Both the position numbers and the translations under genes were made by a program. DNA of 53,826 nt, taken from positions 1 to 53,826 of the forward strand of contig JBMNTN010000008.1 of the NCBI GenBank assembly GCA_050945755.1, read 5' to 3'. The notes below the pieces were generated by a model. That model made no database searches, was not told the DNA's origin, and was given only the letters and a program-made list of their open reading frames with translations. Numbering within the stretch: position 1 is the stretch's first letter; every line of letters starts with the position of its first letter. This DNA comes from JAQVXR01 sp050945755. Its GTDB lineage: Bacteria; Bacillota; Dehalobacteriia; Dehalobacteriales; Dehalobacteriaceae. Below, piece by piece: positions 43,806 through 51,739 of the stretch.

Positions 43806-44210
43806 ATGATGGATGAAGTATTAAAATTTTTAACGGATAACCCAACGTTTTACCTGGCGACGATTGAAGGTAACGAGCCGAAGGTGCGTCCATTTGGTTT
43901 TATTATGAAACATGAGGGGAAGCTTTATTTCTGCACAGGTAATCAAAAAAATGTTTACCGGCAGTTGAAAGCCAACCCCAATTGCGAAATTTCTACGGCA
44001 AATGCCAACGGTGAATGGATTCGCCTAAAGGGTAAGGTAGTATTTGATGACAACCTTGCCGCCAAAAAGAAAGTATTTGAACTTGCCCCGGTCTTGTCCA
44101 ATATTTATCAAGGAGCGGAAGACCCTACATTTGAAGTGTTTTACTTGACAGATTGTGAAGCAACATTTTGTTCGATGACCGGTGCGCCACCGAGAACAGT
44201 CAAGTTTTAA
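43806..44210 (+). CDS. Pyridoxamine 5'-phosphate oxidase-fold flavoprotein
   Basis: The 134-residue split-barrel protein has FLTDNPTFYLATIEGNEPKVRPFGF near the start and GKLYFCTGNQKNVYRQLKANPNCEIS, the FMN-binding pattern of the general-stress/PPOX-like family. It probably binds FMN or F420-type cofactors and reduces small molecules. ATG 43806 has AAAGGAG upstream. A thioesterase gene begins 29 bp after its stop. Confidence 0.87.
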   Translation: MMDEVLKFLTDNPTFYLATIEGNEPKVRPFGFIMKHEGKLYFCTGNQKNVYRQLKANPNCEISTANANGEWIRLKGKVVFDDNLAAKKKVFELAPVLSNIYQGAEDPTFEVFYLTDCEATFCSMTGAPPRTVKF

Positions 44211-44239
44211 AAGAATGCAGGGTGGTAATTAGGGGAAAA

Positions 44240-44656
44240 ATGGAAGAGAACATGGAAAATAAAATCATTAGTTTTTTTGATAACGACCGCTTTGCCAAGT
44301 CGGTGGGGGTAAAACTTGTGAAAGTGGCACCGGGATATGCTCTGGCCCAGCTGGAAATCACGGAAAGGCATTTAAATGCTGTTAATATTGTCCAAGGCGG
44401 GGCGACGTTTACTTTGGCAGATTTGGCATTTGCCGCCGCAGCAAATTCTCATGGCCAAATCTCATTGGGCATCAGTGCCAATATTTCATATTTCAAACCG
44501 CCTCAAGGAAAAATATTAACGGCGGAAGCCAAAGAAGTATCGGCCAATCACCGACTGGCCAATTATAATGTAGATATCTTTGATGAAAACAAAGACCTAA
44601 TTGCCAGGTATATCGGCACGGTTTACCGCAAAAAGGATCGGCTTCCTTTTGATTGA
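44240..44656 (+). CDS. Hotdog-fold thioesterase (PaaI family)
   Basis: The 138-residue hotdog protein has the motif VNIVQGGATFTLADLAFAAAANS with the catalytic-type Asp in LADLA, as in PaaI phenylacetyl-CoA thioesterases. It likely hydrolyses an acyl- or aryl-CoA. ATG 44240 has AGGGG upstream; the frame opens earlier inside the PPOX gene. It is co-directional with the PPOX gene and ends at a strong bidirectional terminator. Confidence 0.86.
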   Translation: MEENMENKIISFFDNDRFAKSVGVKLVKVAPGYALAQLEITERHLNAVNIVQGGATFTLADLAFAAAANSHGQISLGISANISYFKPPQGKILTAEAKEVSANHRLANYNVDIFDENKDLIARYIGTVYRKKDRLPFD

Positions 44657-44684
44657 TTTATCGGAAGAGTAGTACAGCAGAAAG

Positions 44685-44738
44685 AAAAACAGTCCCTTTT
44701 GACAGACTATCATCATCGGCCAAAGGGACTGTTTTTTG
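44685..44738. terminator. Bidirectional terminator between thioesterase and hcp
   Basis: A perfect stem of at least 12 bp, AACAGTCCCTTT/AAAGGGACTGTT, with A-tract on one side and T-tract on the other, serves both convergent genes. Confidence 0.9.
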
Positions 44739-44754
44739 TTTATTGAGCTATCTA

Positions 44755-46386
44755 CTATTGAGCCATAAACATTTCCATGTCAGAATCTACTGTGCCAATA
44801 CCTTTAATTCCAAATAAATTAACAAGGGTCTGGGCTACATCGGGAGATAGAAAGCCGGGTAAAGTAGGCCCCAGGTGAATATTTTTCACGCCTAGATACA
44901 GGAGGGCGAGTAAGACGATTACTGCTTTTTGCTCATACCAAGATATATTATAGGCGATGGGTAATTTATTAACATCATCAAGCCCAAAAACTTCTTTCAA
45001 CTTTAAGGCTATTTGCACCAGAGAATAGGAGTCGTTACATTGTCCTGCGTCTAAAACCCTCGGAATCCCACCGATATCACCTAAGTCCAGCTTATTATAA
45101 CGATATTTGGCACAACCGGCAGTCAAAATCACAGTATCTTTTGGCAAATTTTTCGCAAATTCTGTGTAATATTCTCGGGACTTCATTCTTCCGTCACACC
45201 CGGCCATCACAAAGAACTTTTTGATCGCCCCTGATTTTACTGCTTCTACAACCTTATCTGCCAAAGCAAAAACCTGTTCGTGGGCAAAACCTCCAATAAT
45301 TTTTCCCGTTTCAATTTCATCCGGAGATTTTAATGTTTTTGCCAAGGCAATAATTTGAGAGAAATCCTTCTTGCCGGTTTCATCTGCTTCAATATGTGGA
45401 CAGCCGGGAAAGCCTGCAGAGCCGGTTGTAAAAATTCTCTTTTTCACTTCTTCACTTTTTGGCGGTACGATACAGTTGGTTGTAAATAGAATCGGGCCAT
45501 GGAAAGAGGCAAATTCGTCATTCTGTTTCCACCAAGCATTTCCGTAGTTGCCAACTAAGTTGTCATATTTTTTAAACCTTGGGTAATAATGCGCCGGGAG
45601 CATTTCACTATGGGTATAAACATCCACCCCTGTCCCCTTGGTTTGTTCCAATAATTGTTCAAGATCGGTTAAATCATGACCGGAAATAAGTATCGCCGGG
45701 TTGTTTCGTACACCGATATTAACTTGGGAAATCTCCGGGTTGCCGAATCTGGTGGTATTGGCGTCATCCAAGAGAGCCATTGCTTTTACGCCAAATTCTC
45801 CTGTTTTTAAGGTGAGAGTAAAAAGATCATCTGTCGTTAATTTATCGTTCAGGGTAAGTGATAAAGCTTCGTAAATAAAGGCATAGATCTCTTCATTTTC
45901 TTTCCCGATATTAAAGGCATGTTCTGTATATGCTGCCATACCCTTTAATCCGTAAGTAATCAATTCTCTTAGTGAACGAATATTTTCATCTTGCGTAGAG
46001 AGAACTCCCACTGAGGAAGCTTTATTGAGCATTTCTTCTTTTGAAGTAACCACGAAGCTTGCGGCATCGTGTAAACTTTGCCCATCGGTTTTATTTCTCA
46101 ATTCATCTCTGGCAGCTAACATTTTATTGATTTGTTTTTCTAAAGCTACTTCATCAAAATTAGCATTAGTAATCGTCATAAACAAGCTGTTTAATACTTC
46201 ATAGTTAACATTGCCCAGATCGTTAACCGCGATTTTACCCTTAATGACAATCTCAGAAATACCTTTAAGAGTATAAATCAATAAATCCTGTAGCTTAGCA
46301 ACTTCTTCACTTTTGCCGCAGACACCTCTTTTTTGACACCCCGAGTTTTTTGCCGTTTCCTGACATTGATAACAGAACATACTCAT
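44755..46386 (-). CDS. hcp: Hydroxylamine reductase / hybrid cluster protein
   Basis: The 543-residue anaerobic Fe-S protein has an N-terminal cluster motif MFCYQCQETAKNSGCQKRGVC (C5, C8, C17, C23). Hybrid-cluster ligands lie in GHDLTDLEQLLEQ, TNCIVPPK, GSAGFPGC, TAGCAKYRYN and DAGQCNDSYS. Hcp reduces hydroxylamine or NO and protects against nitrosative stress. ATG 46386 has AAGGAGGT. The upstream region has a TATAAT and a 20-bp palindrome positioned as an activator site. Confidence 0.96.
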   Translation of the reverse strand: MSMFCYQCQETAKNSGCQKRGVCGKSEEVAKLQDLLIYTLKGISEIVIKGKIAVNDLGNVNYEVLNSLFMTITNANFDEVALEKQINKMLAARDELRNKTDGQSLHDAASFVVTSKEEMLNKASSVGVLSTQDENIRSLRELITYGLKGMAAYTEHAFNIGKENEEIYAFIYEALSLTLNDKLTTDDLFTLTLKTGEFGVKAMALLDDANTTRFGNPEISQVNIGVRNNPAILISGHDLTDLEQLLEQTKGTGVDVYTHSEMLPAHYYPRFKKYDNLVGNYGNAWWKQNDEFASFHGPILFTTNCIVPPKSEEVKKRIFTTGSAGFPGCPHIEADETGKKDFSQIIALAKTLKSPDEIETGKIIGGFAHEQVFALADKVVEAVKSGAIKKFFVMAGCDGRMKSREYYTEFAKNLPKDTVILTAGCAKYRYNKLDLGDIGGIPRVLDAGQCNDSYSLVQIALKLKEVFGLDDVNKLPIAYNISWYEQKAVIVLLALLYLGVKNIHLGPTLPGFLSPDVAQTLVNLFGIKGIGTVDSDMEMFMAQ

Positions 46387-46520
46387 TTAATTGACCTCCT
46401 TGATATTGTTATTTTGTCTGATGACCGATCGTTCCGGCACATCATTTAACAAACACTCAAATGCTGCTTCTATATCTTTAACCTCTCCTAAGAATCATCC
46501 CTGATTGCCTTTATACGTGT

Positions 46521-46565
46521 ATTATAATTCATATAAATGGAAAAGTAGGTAACCCCGGTTACCTA
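46521..46565 (-). promoter_or_regulatory. hcp promoter with CRP/FNR (HcpR)-type palindrome
   Basis: On the minus strand TATAAT lies at 46526-46521, giving an inferred start near 46514. A 20-bp palindrome TAGGTAACCCCGGTTACCTA (46546-46565) has 9-bp perfect arms and its centre about 41-42 bp upstream of that start, the class II position for CRP/FNR activators. There is no good -35 box. HcpR of the CRP/FNR family is the known hcp activator in many anaerobes, so it is the likely binder. No regulator gene is in the window. Confidence 0.65.
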
Positions 46566-46717
46566 AAATATATTTTTTTTAATATTTGCAATTATCAATA
46601 GACAATCGGTTGTTTAATAGGTAAAAAAGTCACAAGTAAATAAAGTTAGTAAATACAAGGCGAAAAAACAAAAAAAACAAAATATTATAAAACAACCACA
46701 AGAATCAGGAGGAAATA

Positions 46718-46762
46718 ATGTTAATTATGAAGAAATATTTATTCTATAAACAGGAGATTTGA
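46718..46762 (+). CDS. 14-codon leader ORF upstream of cas6
   Basis: ATG 46718 has a perfect CAGGAGG 5 nt upstream and encodes MLIMKKYLFYKQEI. It ends 86 bp before the cas6 start. It could be a leader peptide, a remnant of a lost gene, or the translated core of a CreT-like small toxin RNA. The strong site on such a short frame is the only evidence. No other feature is clear in 46566-46717, which is AT-rich. Confidence 0.35.
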   Translation: MLIMKKYLFYKQEI

Positions 46763-46848
46763 GAAAATAATAATTCTTCTTATGTTTGTGTCATGCCGGG
46801 AGGTTTTATTGGATATCAACAAGGGCTGATGAAGAAAGGAGCAATGGT

Positions 46849-47586
46849 TTGCATATTTATGCCCGCTTAAAAGCCGACAACGGAATTGAATTGCCGGTAT
46901 CATATAATCACATTGTGCAGGCGGCTCTTTACAAGACCATCGATCCGGAATTGGCAGACTTTTTACATATGCGAGGCTATGAGACAGGTAAGCGCTCTTT
47001 TAAATTGTTTTCCTTTTCCAGACTGTCAGGGAGGTTTACCCTCAATAAAGAAAAAGGCACATTTAAGTTTTTCGATGAGATAAATCTTGTCATCTCTTCA
47101 CCAGTGGAGGATTTTTGCCGGTCGATTGCCAATGGTCTTTTAACAAAAGATTATATTACTATGGGGAATTACCATATTAAGGTAGAAAAAATTGTTGCTA
47201 AAAAATTTAATATAGAAAAAGAAAATGTGACATTAAAAACTCTCTCTCCCATTGTTGCCTATAGTACCTTGTTCAAACCGGACGGGCGAAAATACACCTG
47301 CTATTTTCAACCGGGAGAACCGGATTACAATATTTTGATTACCAACAATTTGGTTAATAAATATCAAGCCTTATATAAAAAAGATCCTCCTCAAGGTAAG
47401 GTAAGAGTCTTAAGACGGGGCAATATGCGTTTGCATGTTGTTAATTATAAAAACACAGTAATCAAAGGCTATACCGGCCATGTGGAATTAACCGGCCCGA
47501 GAGAACTACTGCAAATGGCAGTGGATGCCGGTTTGGGGAGTAAAAATTCCCAGGGGTTTGGGTGCGTTGTTTTATCCGGTGGTTAA
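46849..47586 (+). CDS. cas6: CRISPR-associated endoribonuclease Cas6 (type I-B)
   Basis: The 245-residue RAMP protein ends in the Gly-rich loop GLGSKNSQGFGCVVL, diagnostic of Cas6, and has H21 in SYNHIVQAALY as the likely catalytic residue. It cuts pre-crRNA in the repeat and stays on the crRNA in Cascade. TTG 46849 has AAAGGAG 7 nt upstream; the upstream frame to 46786 lacks support. cas8b follows 17 bp later. The matching repeats are the two degenerate ones at 51161-51252, not the 36-bp array. Confidence 0.9.
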   Translation: MHIYARLKADNGIELPVSYNHIVQAALYKTIDPELADFLHMRGYETGKRSFKLFSFSRLSGRFTLNKEKGTFKFFDEINLVISSPVEDFCRSIANGLLTKDYITMGNYHIKVEKIVAKKFNIEKENVTLKTLSPIVAYSTLFKPDGRKYTCYFQPGEPDYNILITNNLVNKYQALYKKDPPQGKVRVLRRGNMRLHVVNYKNTVIKGYTGHVELTGPRELLQMAVDAGLGSKNSQGFGCVVLSGG

Positions 47587-47603
47587 AGGGAGGTGGATAA
47601 AAT

Positions 47604-49130
47604 ATGGCTTTCTTGCAAGCTGTTTATTCTTTAGGTGTAATGGCGAACCGAAAATACGCCGAATCACCGTTAGCTAGCATTATTAATTTTCTGCAATTAC
47701 CTTATTCCCTTCAAGAACCTGAAGATAAAAGGACTTATGTAATTCGCATCTGGTTGGATGTAGCGCAACCGGCAGGGGAGATTGTCCGTATTAATGGGGT
47801 CAGCAAAATTGACCGGATTGAATATCAGACAATTAGCGATGACGAAGAAAAGATCCGAGAACGATGCCTTTATCGTGAACCTGCAGGCAAGAATGTTCAA
47901 TGGCAGTTTTCACCGTTGTATAAGCTGGGCAAGGGGAATGCAAATGCTAAAACAGCATTGTTGGGTACAGGTTGGCAAACTGATAAAAATTGTAGATTTT
48001 ATAAAATCAGGCATCGGGTTTTAAATGATTATGAAAGAACAGGTTGTTTTTCCCACGGTAGTGTGGACCGGATTATGAACGGCCTTCTTGCCCATATAAA
48101 TCAAATTGCCGCATACTGGTCCGATCAAAAATGTTCATATCTTTTGCTTTTTGGCGTGGAGCAGGAAGGTACCTTTTTATATCCAGGAGAGGTCGCTGCC
48201 TTCATCAAGTATTTTCGGAAAAAGTTAAATTACGATGATGTTCAGGCGCAAGATGGGCATTATAATTGTCCCACGATAAAGTCACGTTGCGCTCTTTGTG
48301 GAAAGTTGTCCGGCAAAGTTGAAACGCTGGACAAAATATTTAAATTTGCTACCTTTGATAAACCTGGGTTTTTGCCGGGCATCAAGAATTGTGAAGGGGT
48401 GCGGAAAAAAGTTTATCCTGTTTGCCCGCAGTGTTATGCGATATTGTCTGCCGGCAAAAATATAATAGACAATAAGTTTGTAAGCGTACATATTATCCCC
48501 GGAATCAATTTATATGTAATACCGGAGATTGTTGCTTTTCATCAAACAAATTATCAAACATCAGAGCTTACAGAAGAATTTTTGGAAAGTGGAATTAAAA
48601 ACGAGCGATTGTTATTTGAAAATTTAGCCCGGCGCGGAGTTGGATTGAATTTTCATTTTTTATTTACGGAAACAAATCGGGCGCAGGTGATTGTCCACTA
48701 TTTAGTGGAAGATGTTTCCTCCTGCCGGTTAAGAGAGCTGCAAGAGATTTGGAAGGAAACCTGTGCCGCTTTTCAAAAAAACGTTGAAAATGAACATGAA
48801 GACAGGTGCAGTCTGGACAATGTTTTCGGACTAATTGTCGTTATGCTGTTTTCATTGAGCGGTAAAGGTGAACAAGATAAAACGGTTATGAGAGAAAAAG
48901 CTCTGGCGGTCATTTGTGCCTTATTAAACAATAATCGGGTAGATGTGGTGGAAATTAAAAGGCTGATGGTCACCCGTTTTGCCGGGCTGTTTACCGATCC
49001 TGACTGGATGAGACCGAAAGAAAAAGGAAAAATGCCAGGGAAAATAAAGCTAAAAGGAATGATGGAAGTAGTAGATTTTTTAATGCGAGTTAATAGGAGG
49101 CGAAAAGATGAATCTGGACTGGTTAGCTAA
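47604..49130 (+). CDS. cas8b: Type I-B Cascade large subunit Cas8b (TM1802/Csh1-like)
   Basis: The 508-residue protein carries a four-Cys zinc finger (C229/C232 in CALC and C274/C277 in CPQC) typical of TM1802-type Cas8b, with SPLYKLGKG and GVEQEGTFLYPGEV nearby. It recognises the PAM and holds the DNA. The C-terminal small-subunit domain that family members often carry is absent and is encoded by the overlapping next ORF. The last codons contain that ORF's ribosome binding site (AGGAGG). Confidence 0.85.
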   Translation: MAFLQAVYSLGVMANRKYAESPLASIINFLQLPYSLQEPEDKRTYVIRIWLDVAQPAGEIVRINGVSKIDRIEYQTISDDEEKIRERCLYREPAGKNVQWQFSPLYKLGKGNANAKTALLGTGWQTDKNCRFYKIRHRVLNDYERTGCFSHGSVDRIMNGLLAHINQIAAYWSDQKCSYLLLFGVEQEGTFLYPGEVAAFIKYFRKKLNYDDVQAQDGHYNCPTIKSRCALCGKLSGKVETLDKIFKFATFDKPGFLPGIKNCEGVRKKVYPVCPQCYAILSAGKNIIDNKFVSVHIIPGINLYVIPEIVAFHQTNYQTSELTEEFLESGIKNERLLFENLARRGVGLNFHFLFTETNRAQVIVHYLVEDVSSCRLRELQEIWKETCAAFQKNVENEHEDRCSLDNVFGLIVVMLFSLSGKGEQDKTVMREKALAVICALLNNNRVDVVEIKRLMVTRFAGLFTDPDWMRPKEKGKMPGKIKLKGMMEVVDFLMRVNRRRKDESGLVS

Positions 49131-49500
49131 GTTTTCTGATCCGTATCTGAAAACCAAGATCGGTCAAGGGGTATTTTTGGGAGGAATCATTTTGGGAATG
49201 GTGGCCAAGTACCAGGTGAAAAATGGTGATAAGGTCGATGCGGCACCAATTTTTAAGCAGATTATGTTTGGGAAAATGCAACGTCGAGATTTATTGCAGC
49301 ATTTGAGCAGAGTACCCGATCTTTTGCGCGCTTATGATATTCCTTATAAAAACTGTTTTCAACAGCTGGCAGGTAAAGGCGGGGATTTGCTCCTTTCTCA
49401 GAATAAGGAAATGGGAGTGGATGGCAACTTTATTTTTTCTGTGGCATTCTTAAATGCTCAGGAGTATTTCTGGCGGATATTCACAAAATCGGAAGCGTAA
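49108..49500 (+). CDS. cas11: Cascade small subunit Cas11-like, separately encoded C-terminal part of Cas8b
   Basis: The 130-residue helical protein starts at ATG 49108 in a different frame, overlapping cas8b by 23 bp, with AGGAGG 6 nt upstream. Its pattern (GQGVFLGGIILGMVAKYQ, then a middle with RVPDLLRAYDIPYKN, and NFIFSVAFLNAQEYF at the end) matches the C-terminus of fused Csh1 proteins, from memory. Here it is a free subunit, probably lining the belly of Cascade. A recent frameshift is possible, but the well-placed ribosome binding site argues for genuine separate translation. Confidence 0.78.
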   Translation: MNLDWLAKFSDPYLKTKIGQGVFLGGIILGMVAKYQVKNGDKVDAAPIFKQIMFGKMQRRDLLQHLSRVPDLLRAYDIPYKNCFQQLAGKGGDLLLSQNKEMGVDGNFIFSVAFLNAQEYFWRIFTKSEA

Positions 49501-49528
49501 AAAAACATAGCAGAGGAATGAATAGCAT

Positions 49529-50437
49529 ATGAGTTTTGCCGGAAGAAGAGAATTCCTTTTTGTTTATAGCGTTAAAGATAATAATCCCAACGGGGATCCT
49601 TTAAATGCTAACCATCCCCGTTATGATGCGGAAACAGGCCAGGTTTTGGTGTCTGACGTGCGCATTAAACGGACTATCCGGGATCAATGGCTGCGTGAGG
49701 GATTAACCGTTTTTGTCGATGGTGAGACCAAAACAATAAAAAAAAGAATTGATGAGCTGAAAAAAGGTTTTAATGTAAAGACGGGAAAAGAGGCTCTGAA
49801 AAATTGTATCGATACAAGATTATTCGGGGTTACTTTTGCCTTAGGTAAAGATTCATTTTCCTGGACAGGTCCGGTGCAGTTTAAATGGGGCCGCTCCTTA
49901 AATAAGTGCAAGACCGAACTGGTTCAGGGAACAGCGGCATTTGCAACAAAAGAAAACAGTGAACAAAGGTCATTTCGCAATGAATACACGGTACCATTTA
50001 CTCTAATTGGGGTGTATGGGATAGCTAACCAGTATCCATCCAAAGAAACGGGAGCGACCGAAGGTGATCTGGACAAGGTGGCGGAAGGGCTTTGGCAAGG
50101 AACAGTCAATTTAATCACCCGCAGTAAAGTAGGGCATATGCCCAGGGTTCTTTTTGAGATTAAGTACCAAGCAGGTTTTGCCGGAGCAGCCGGGGCTTTG
50201 GATGAGAGACTACGCCTATTATCGCCGGACGGAAGTAGCCTTACGGAAGATGAGGAGTTGGCGATTAGGTCCCCCAAGGATTGTATATTAGATATAACCG
50301 GTGTGGGAAACCGTTTAGCTGATTTAAAGAAAGATATTGAATTAATCAAATTGTGGACCGACTCTGAACTAAAGATTCTGGGAATTAAAGAATTGGAAAG
50401 CGAGTTTGGCGATAAAATAGCAGTTCAAATGAGGTGA
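49529..50437 (+). CDS. cas7: Type I-B Cascade backbone Cas7 (Csh2-like)
   Basis: The 302-residue protein starts with the Csh2 signature REFLFVYSVKDNNPNGDPLNAN and has DVRIKRTIRDQWL, the Cas7 RRM-like core. Multiple copies coat the crRNA spacer. It lies 29 bp after the small-subunit gene and 4 bp before cas5. No truncation is seen. Confidence 0.93.
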   Translation: MSFAGRREFLFVYSVKDNNPNGDPLNANHPRYDAETGQVLVSDVRIKRTIRDQWLREGLTVFVDGETKTIKKRIDELKKGFNVKTGKEALKNCIDTRLFGVTFALGKDSFSWTGPVQFKWGRSLNKCKTELVQGTAAFATKENSEQRSFRNEYTVPFTLIGVYGIANQYPSKETGATEGDLDKVAEGLWQGTVNLITRSKVGHMPRVLFEIKYQAGFAGAAGALDERLRLLSPDGSSLTEDEELAIRSPKDCILDITGVGNRLADLKKDIELIKLWTDSELKILGIKELESEFGDKIAVQMR

Positions 50438-50441
50438 AAAT

Positions 50442-51158
50442 ATGGCCACTGCATTTGAGATAGCGGGTCCAATTGCCATGTTTCGCCGGCCATATACCAC
50501 TACCTCTTCTGTTTCTTACCCTATGCCGCCGCCAACAGCAATAGCCGGTATTTTGGCGGGAATTGTTGGGTTAAGCAATGGCAGTGAAAAGGAAGCTGAT
50601 GCTGCCGATTACTGGGAAGGGTTGGCAGGAACCCGCGTAGCATTATCGATTCTAAATCCTATTAAATGGTATACAGGAACGGTAAATTTTTGCAATATCA
50701 AAGACCCCAGGAAAAATTCCCATATCAGGGTGAAGCATCAGTTTGTTAAAAACCCTAAATATCGAATATATGTCCATGGCGGGCTGGAAAAAGAATTGCG
50801 CCGTCATCTGGAGAATGAGACATTCATCTATACCCCTTGTTTAGGTACAGCGTATGCACTGGCTCAGGTGAAATACCTTGGGGACTTTCCCTATCAACCG
50901 ATTACAAAAGATAGTGTTTATTTATCCAGCGTTTTACCCATGCTGCCGGAGTATAACATTAATATAAATATTGCAGCTTCTGAGAGCTTGTTCAAAGTCA
51001 ATCTGCCGTTTCGACTAACCTGCCAAAGAGCCTTATGCGAGAGTATTACTATTTTATATACTTCATCAACAGAAGAAAGAATCTGCCTGACCTCATGGCA
51101 GGGATTGGATGTCACGCCTTACAAAGATCAATGTATTGCTTGGTTTCCTGCTTGGTAA
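50442..51158 (+). CDS. cas5: Type I-B Cascade Cas5 (Cas5h/Cas5b)
   Basis: The 238-residue RAMP protein has the N-terminal FEIAGPIAMFRRPYTTTSSVSYPMPPPTAIAGILAGIVG typical of Cas5, which caps the crRNA 5' handle. ATG 50442 follows GAGGTG. In normal I-B loci cas3-cas4-cas1-cas2 come next. Here a degenerate CRISPR repeat begins 2 nt after the stop codon. Confidence 0.92.
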   Translation: MATAFEIAGPIAMFRRPYTTTSSVSYPMPPPTAIAGILAGIVGLSNGSEKEADAADYWEGLAGTRVALSILNPIKWYTGTVNFCNIKDPRKNSHIRVKHQFVKNPKYRIYVHGGLEKELRRHLENETFIYTPCLGTAYALAQVKYLGDFPYQPITKDSVYLSSVLPMLPEYNININIAASESLFKVNLPFRLTCQRALCESITILYTSSTEERICLTSWQGLDVTPYKDQCIAWFPAW

Positions 51159-51160
51159 TT

Positions 51161-51252
51161 ATTCTTAGTTTCCCTATGAGGAATTGAAAAATATATGCTA
51201 TAAGGTTAGAGAAATCTTGTTTAGTATTAGTCTACCTATAAGGAATTGAAAT
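51161..51252 (+). CRISPR. Degenerate I-B mini-array: two diverged repeats, one spacer
   Basis: Two 30-nt units, 51161-51190 and 51223-51252, match at 24 of 30 positions and both contain AGGAATTGAAA at the 3' end, as in clostridial I-B repeats. They flank a 32-nt spacer (51191-51222). The second unit (TCTACCTATAAGGAATTGAAA core) is closer to the usual repeat. Their 3' ends give 5' handles ATTGAAAA and ATTGAAAT instead of the usual ATTGAAAC. No further repeat follows. This is either the remnant of an array or a regulatory crRNA-like unit. The remainder, 51253-51380, is AT-rich upstream sequence of the HTH gene. Confidence 0.8.
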
Positions 51253-51380
51253 TTGTTTTCACTTAGTCGATAAAAAATAATACATATATGGCTTGAAGTA
51301 ATTATAATCCTGGAATGATATAAAAGGGTTTAATGTTTTTTTCTTGAATACTTTTATAAACATTTTTAGGAGCTGTTAAT

Positions 51381-51593
51381 ATGTTTTTTGAACTCCGAAA
51401 CCATAATAAAACAGTTAAAGAATTAAGAAAAAATCAGGGTTATACTGCTCAAGAGCTTGCGACAAAACTTAAAGTCGATACGCCGGTTATTTTAAAGATT
51501 GATCATTTACCCCTAAAAGAAGTCCCGCCAAAAATAAAGGCAAAAATCCTGCCCGTCTTACGTGGGGATTACATGAATAAAATACCGTGGTAA
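51381..51593 (+). CDS. Small HTH (XRE-like) DNA-binding protein
   Basis: The 70-residue protein has an N-terminal HTH (KTVKELRKNQGYTAQELATKLKVDTPVILKID) and a tail ending RGDYMNKIPW, seen in short clostridial XRE regulators. ATG 51381 has AGGAG upstream. It is the first gene after the Cascade operon and the degenerate mini-array; the upstream region contains a 7-nt match to the mini-array spacer seed. It could regulate the cas genes or be regulated by them; unproven. Confidence 0.72.
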   Translation: MFFELRNHNKTVKELRKNQGYTAQELATKLKVDTPVILKIDHLPLKEVPPKIKAKILPVLRGDYMNKIPW

Positions 51594-51638
51594 CTTATGG
51601 CGGAACTTAATTAATAAAAATTAATAGGTTCAAAACTA

Positions 51639-51675
51639 ATGGCTGTCTTTATTGCATAGGACGGCCATTTTTTTA
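51639..51675 (+). terminator. Intrinsic terminator after the HTH gene
   Basis: ATGGCTGTCTT (51639-51649) pairs with AGGACGGCCAT (51658-51668) through two G-U pairs, followed by T7. Confidence 0.85.
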
Positions 51676-51739
51676 ACAAAAGTAGATTTACATTTGCCCC
51701 CAATTGGTGTAAAATTACACTAAGGGGGTAATATAACCC

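Noticed and set aside
46661..46690. Match of the sequence after the second degenerate repeat (TTGTTTT) to the cas6 upstream region
   Set aside because: The target is a poly-A/T tract, so a 7-nt match has no weight.
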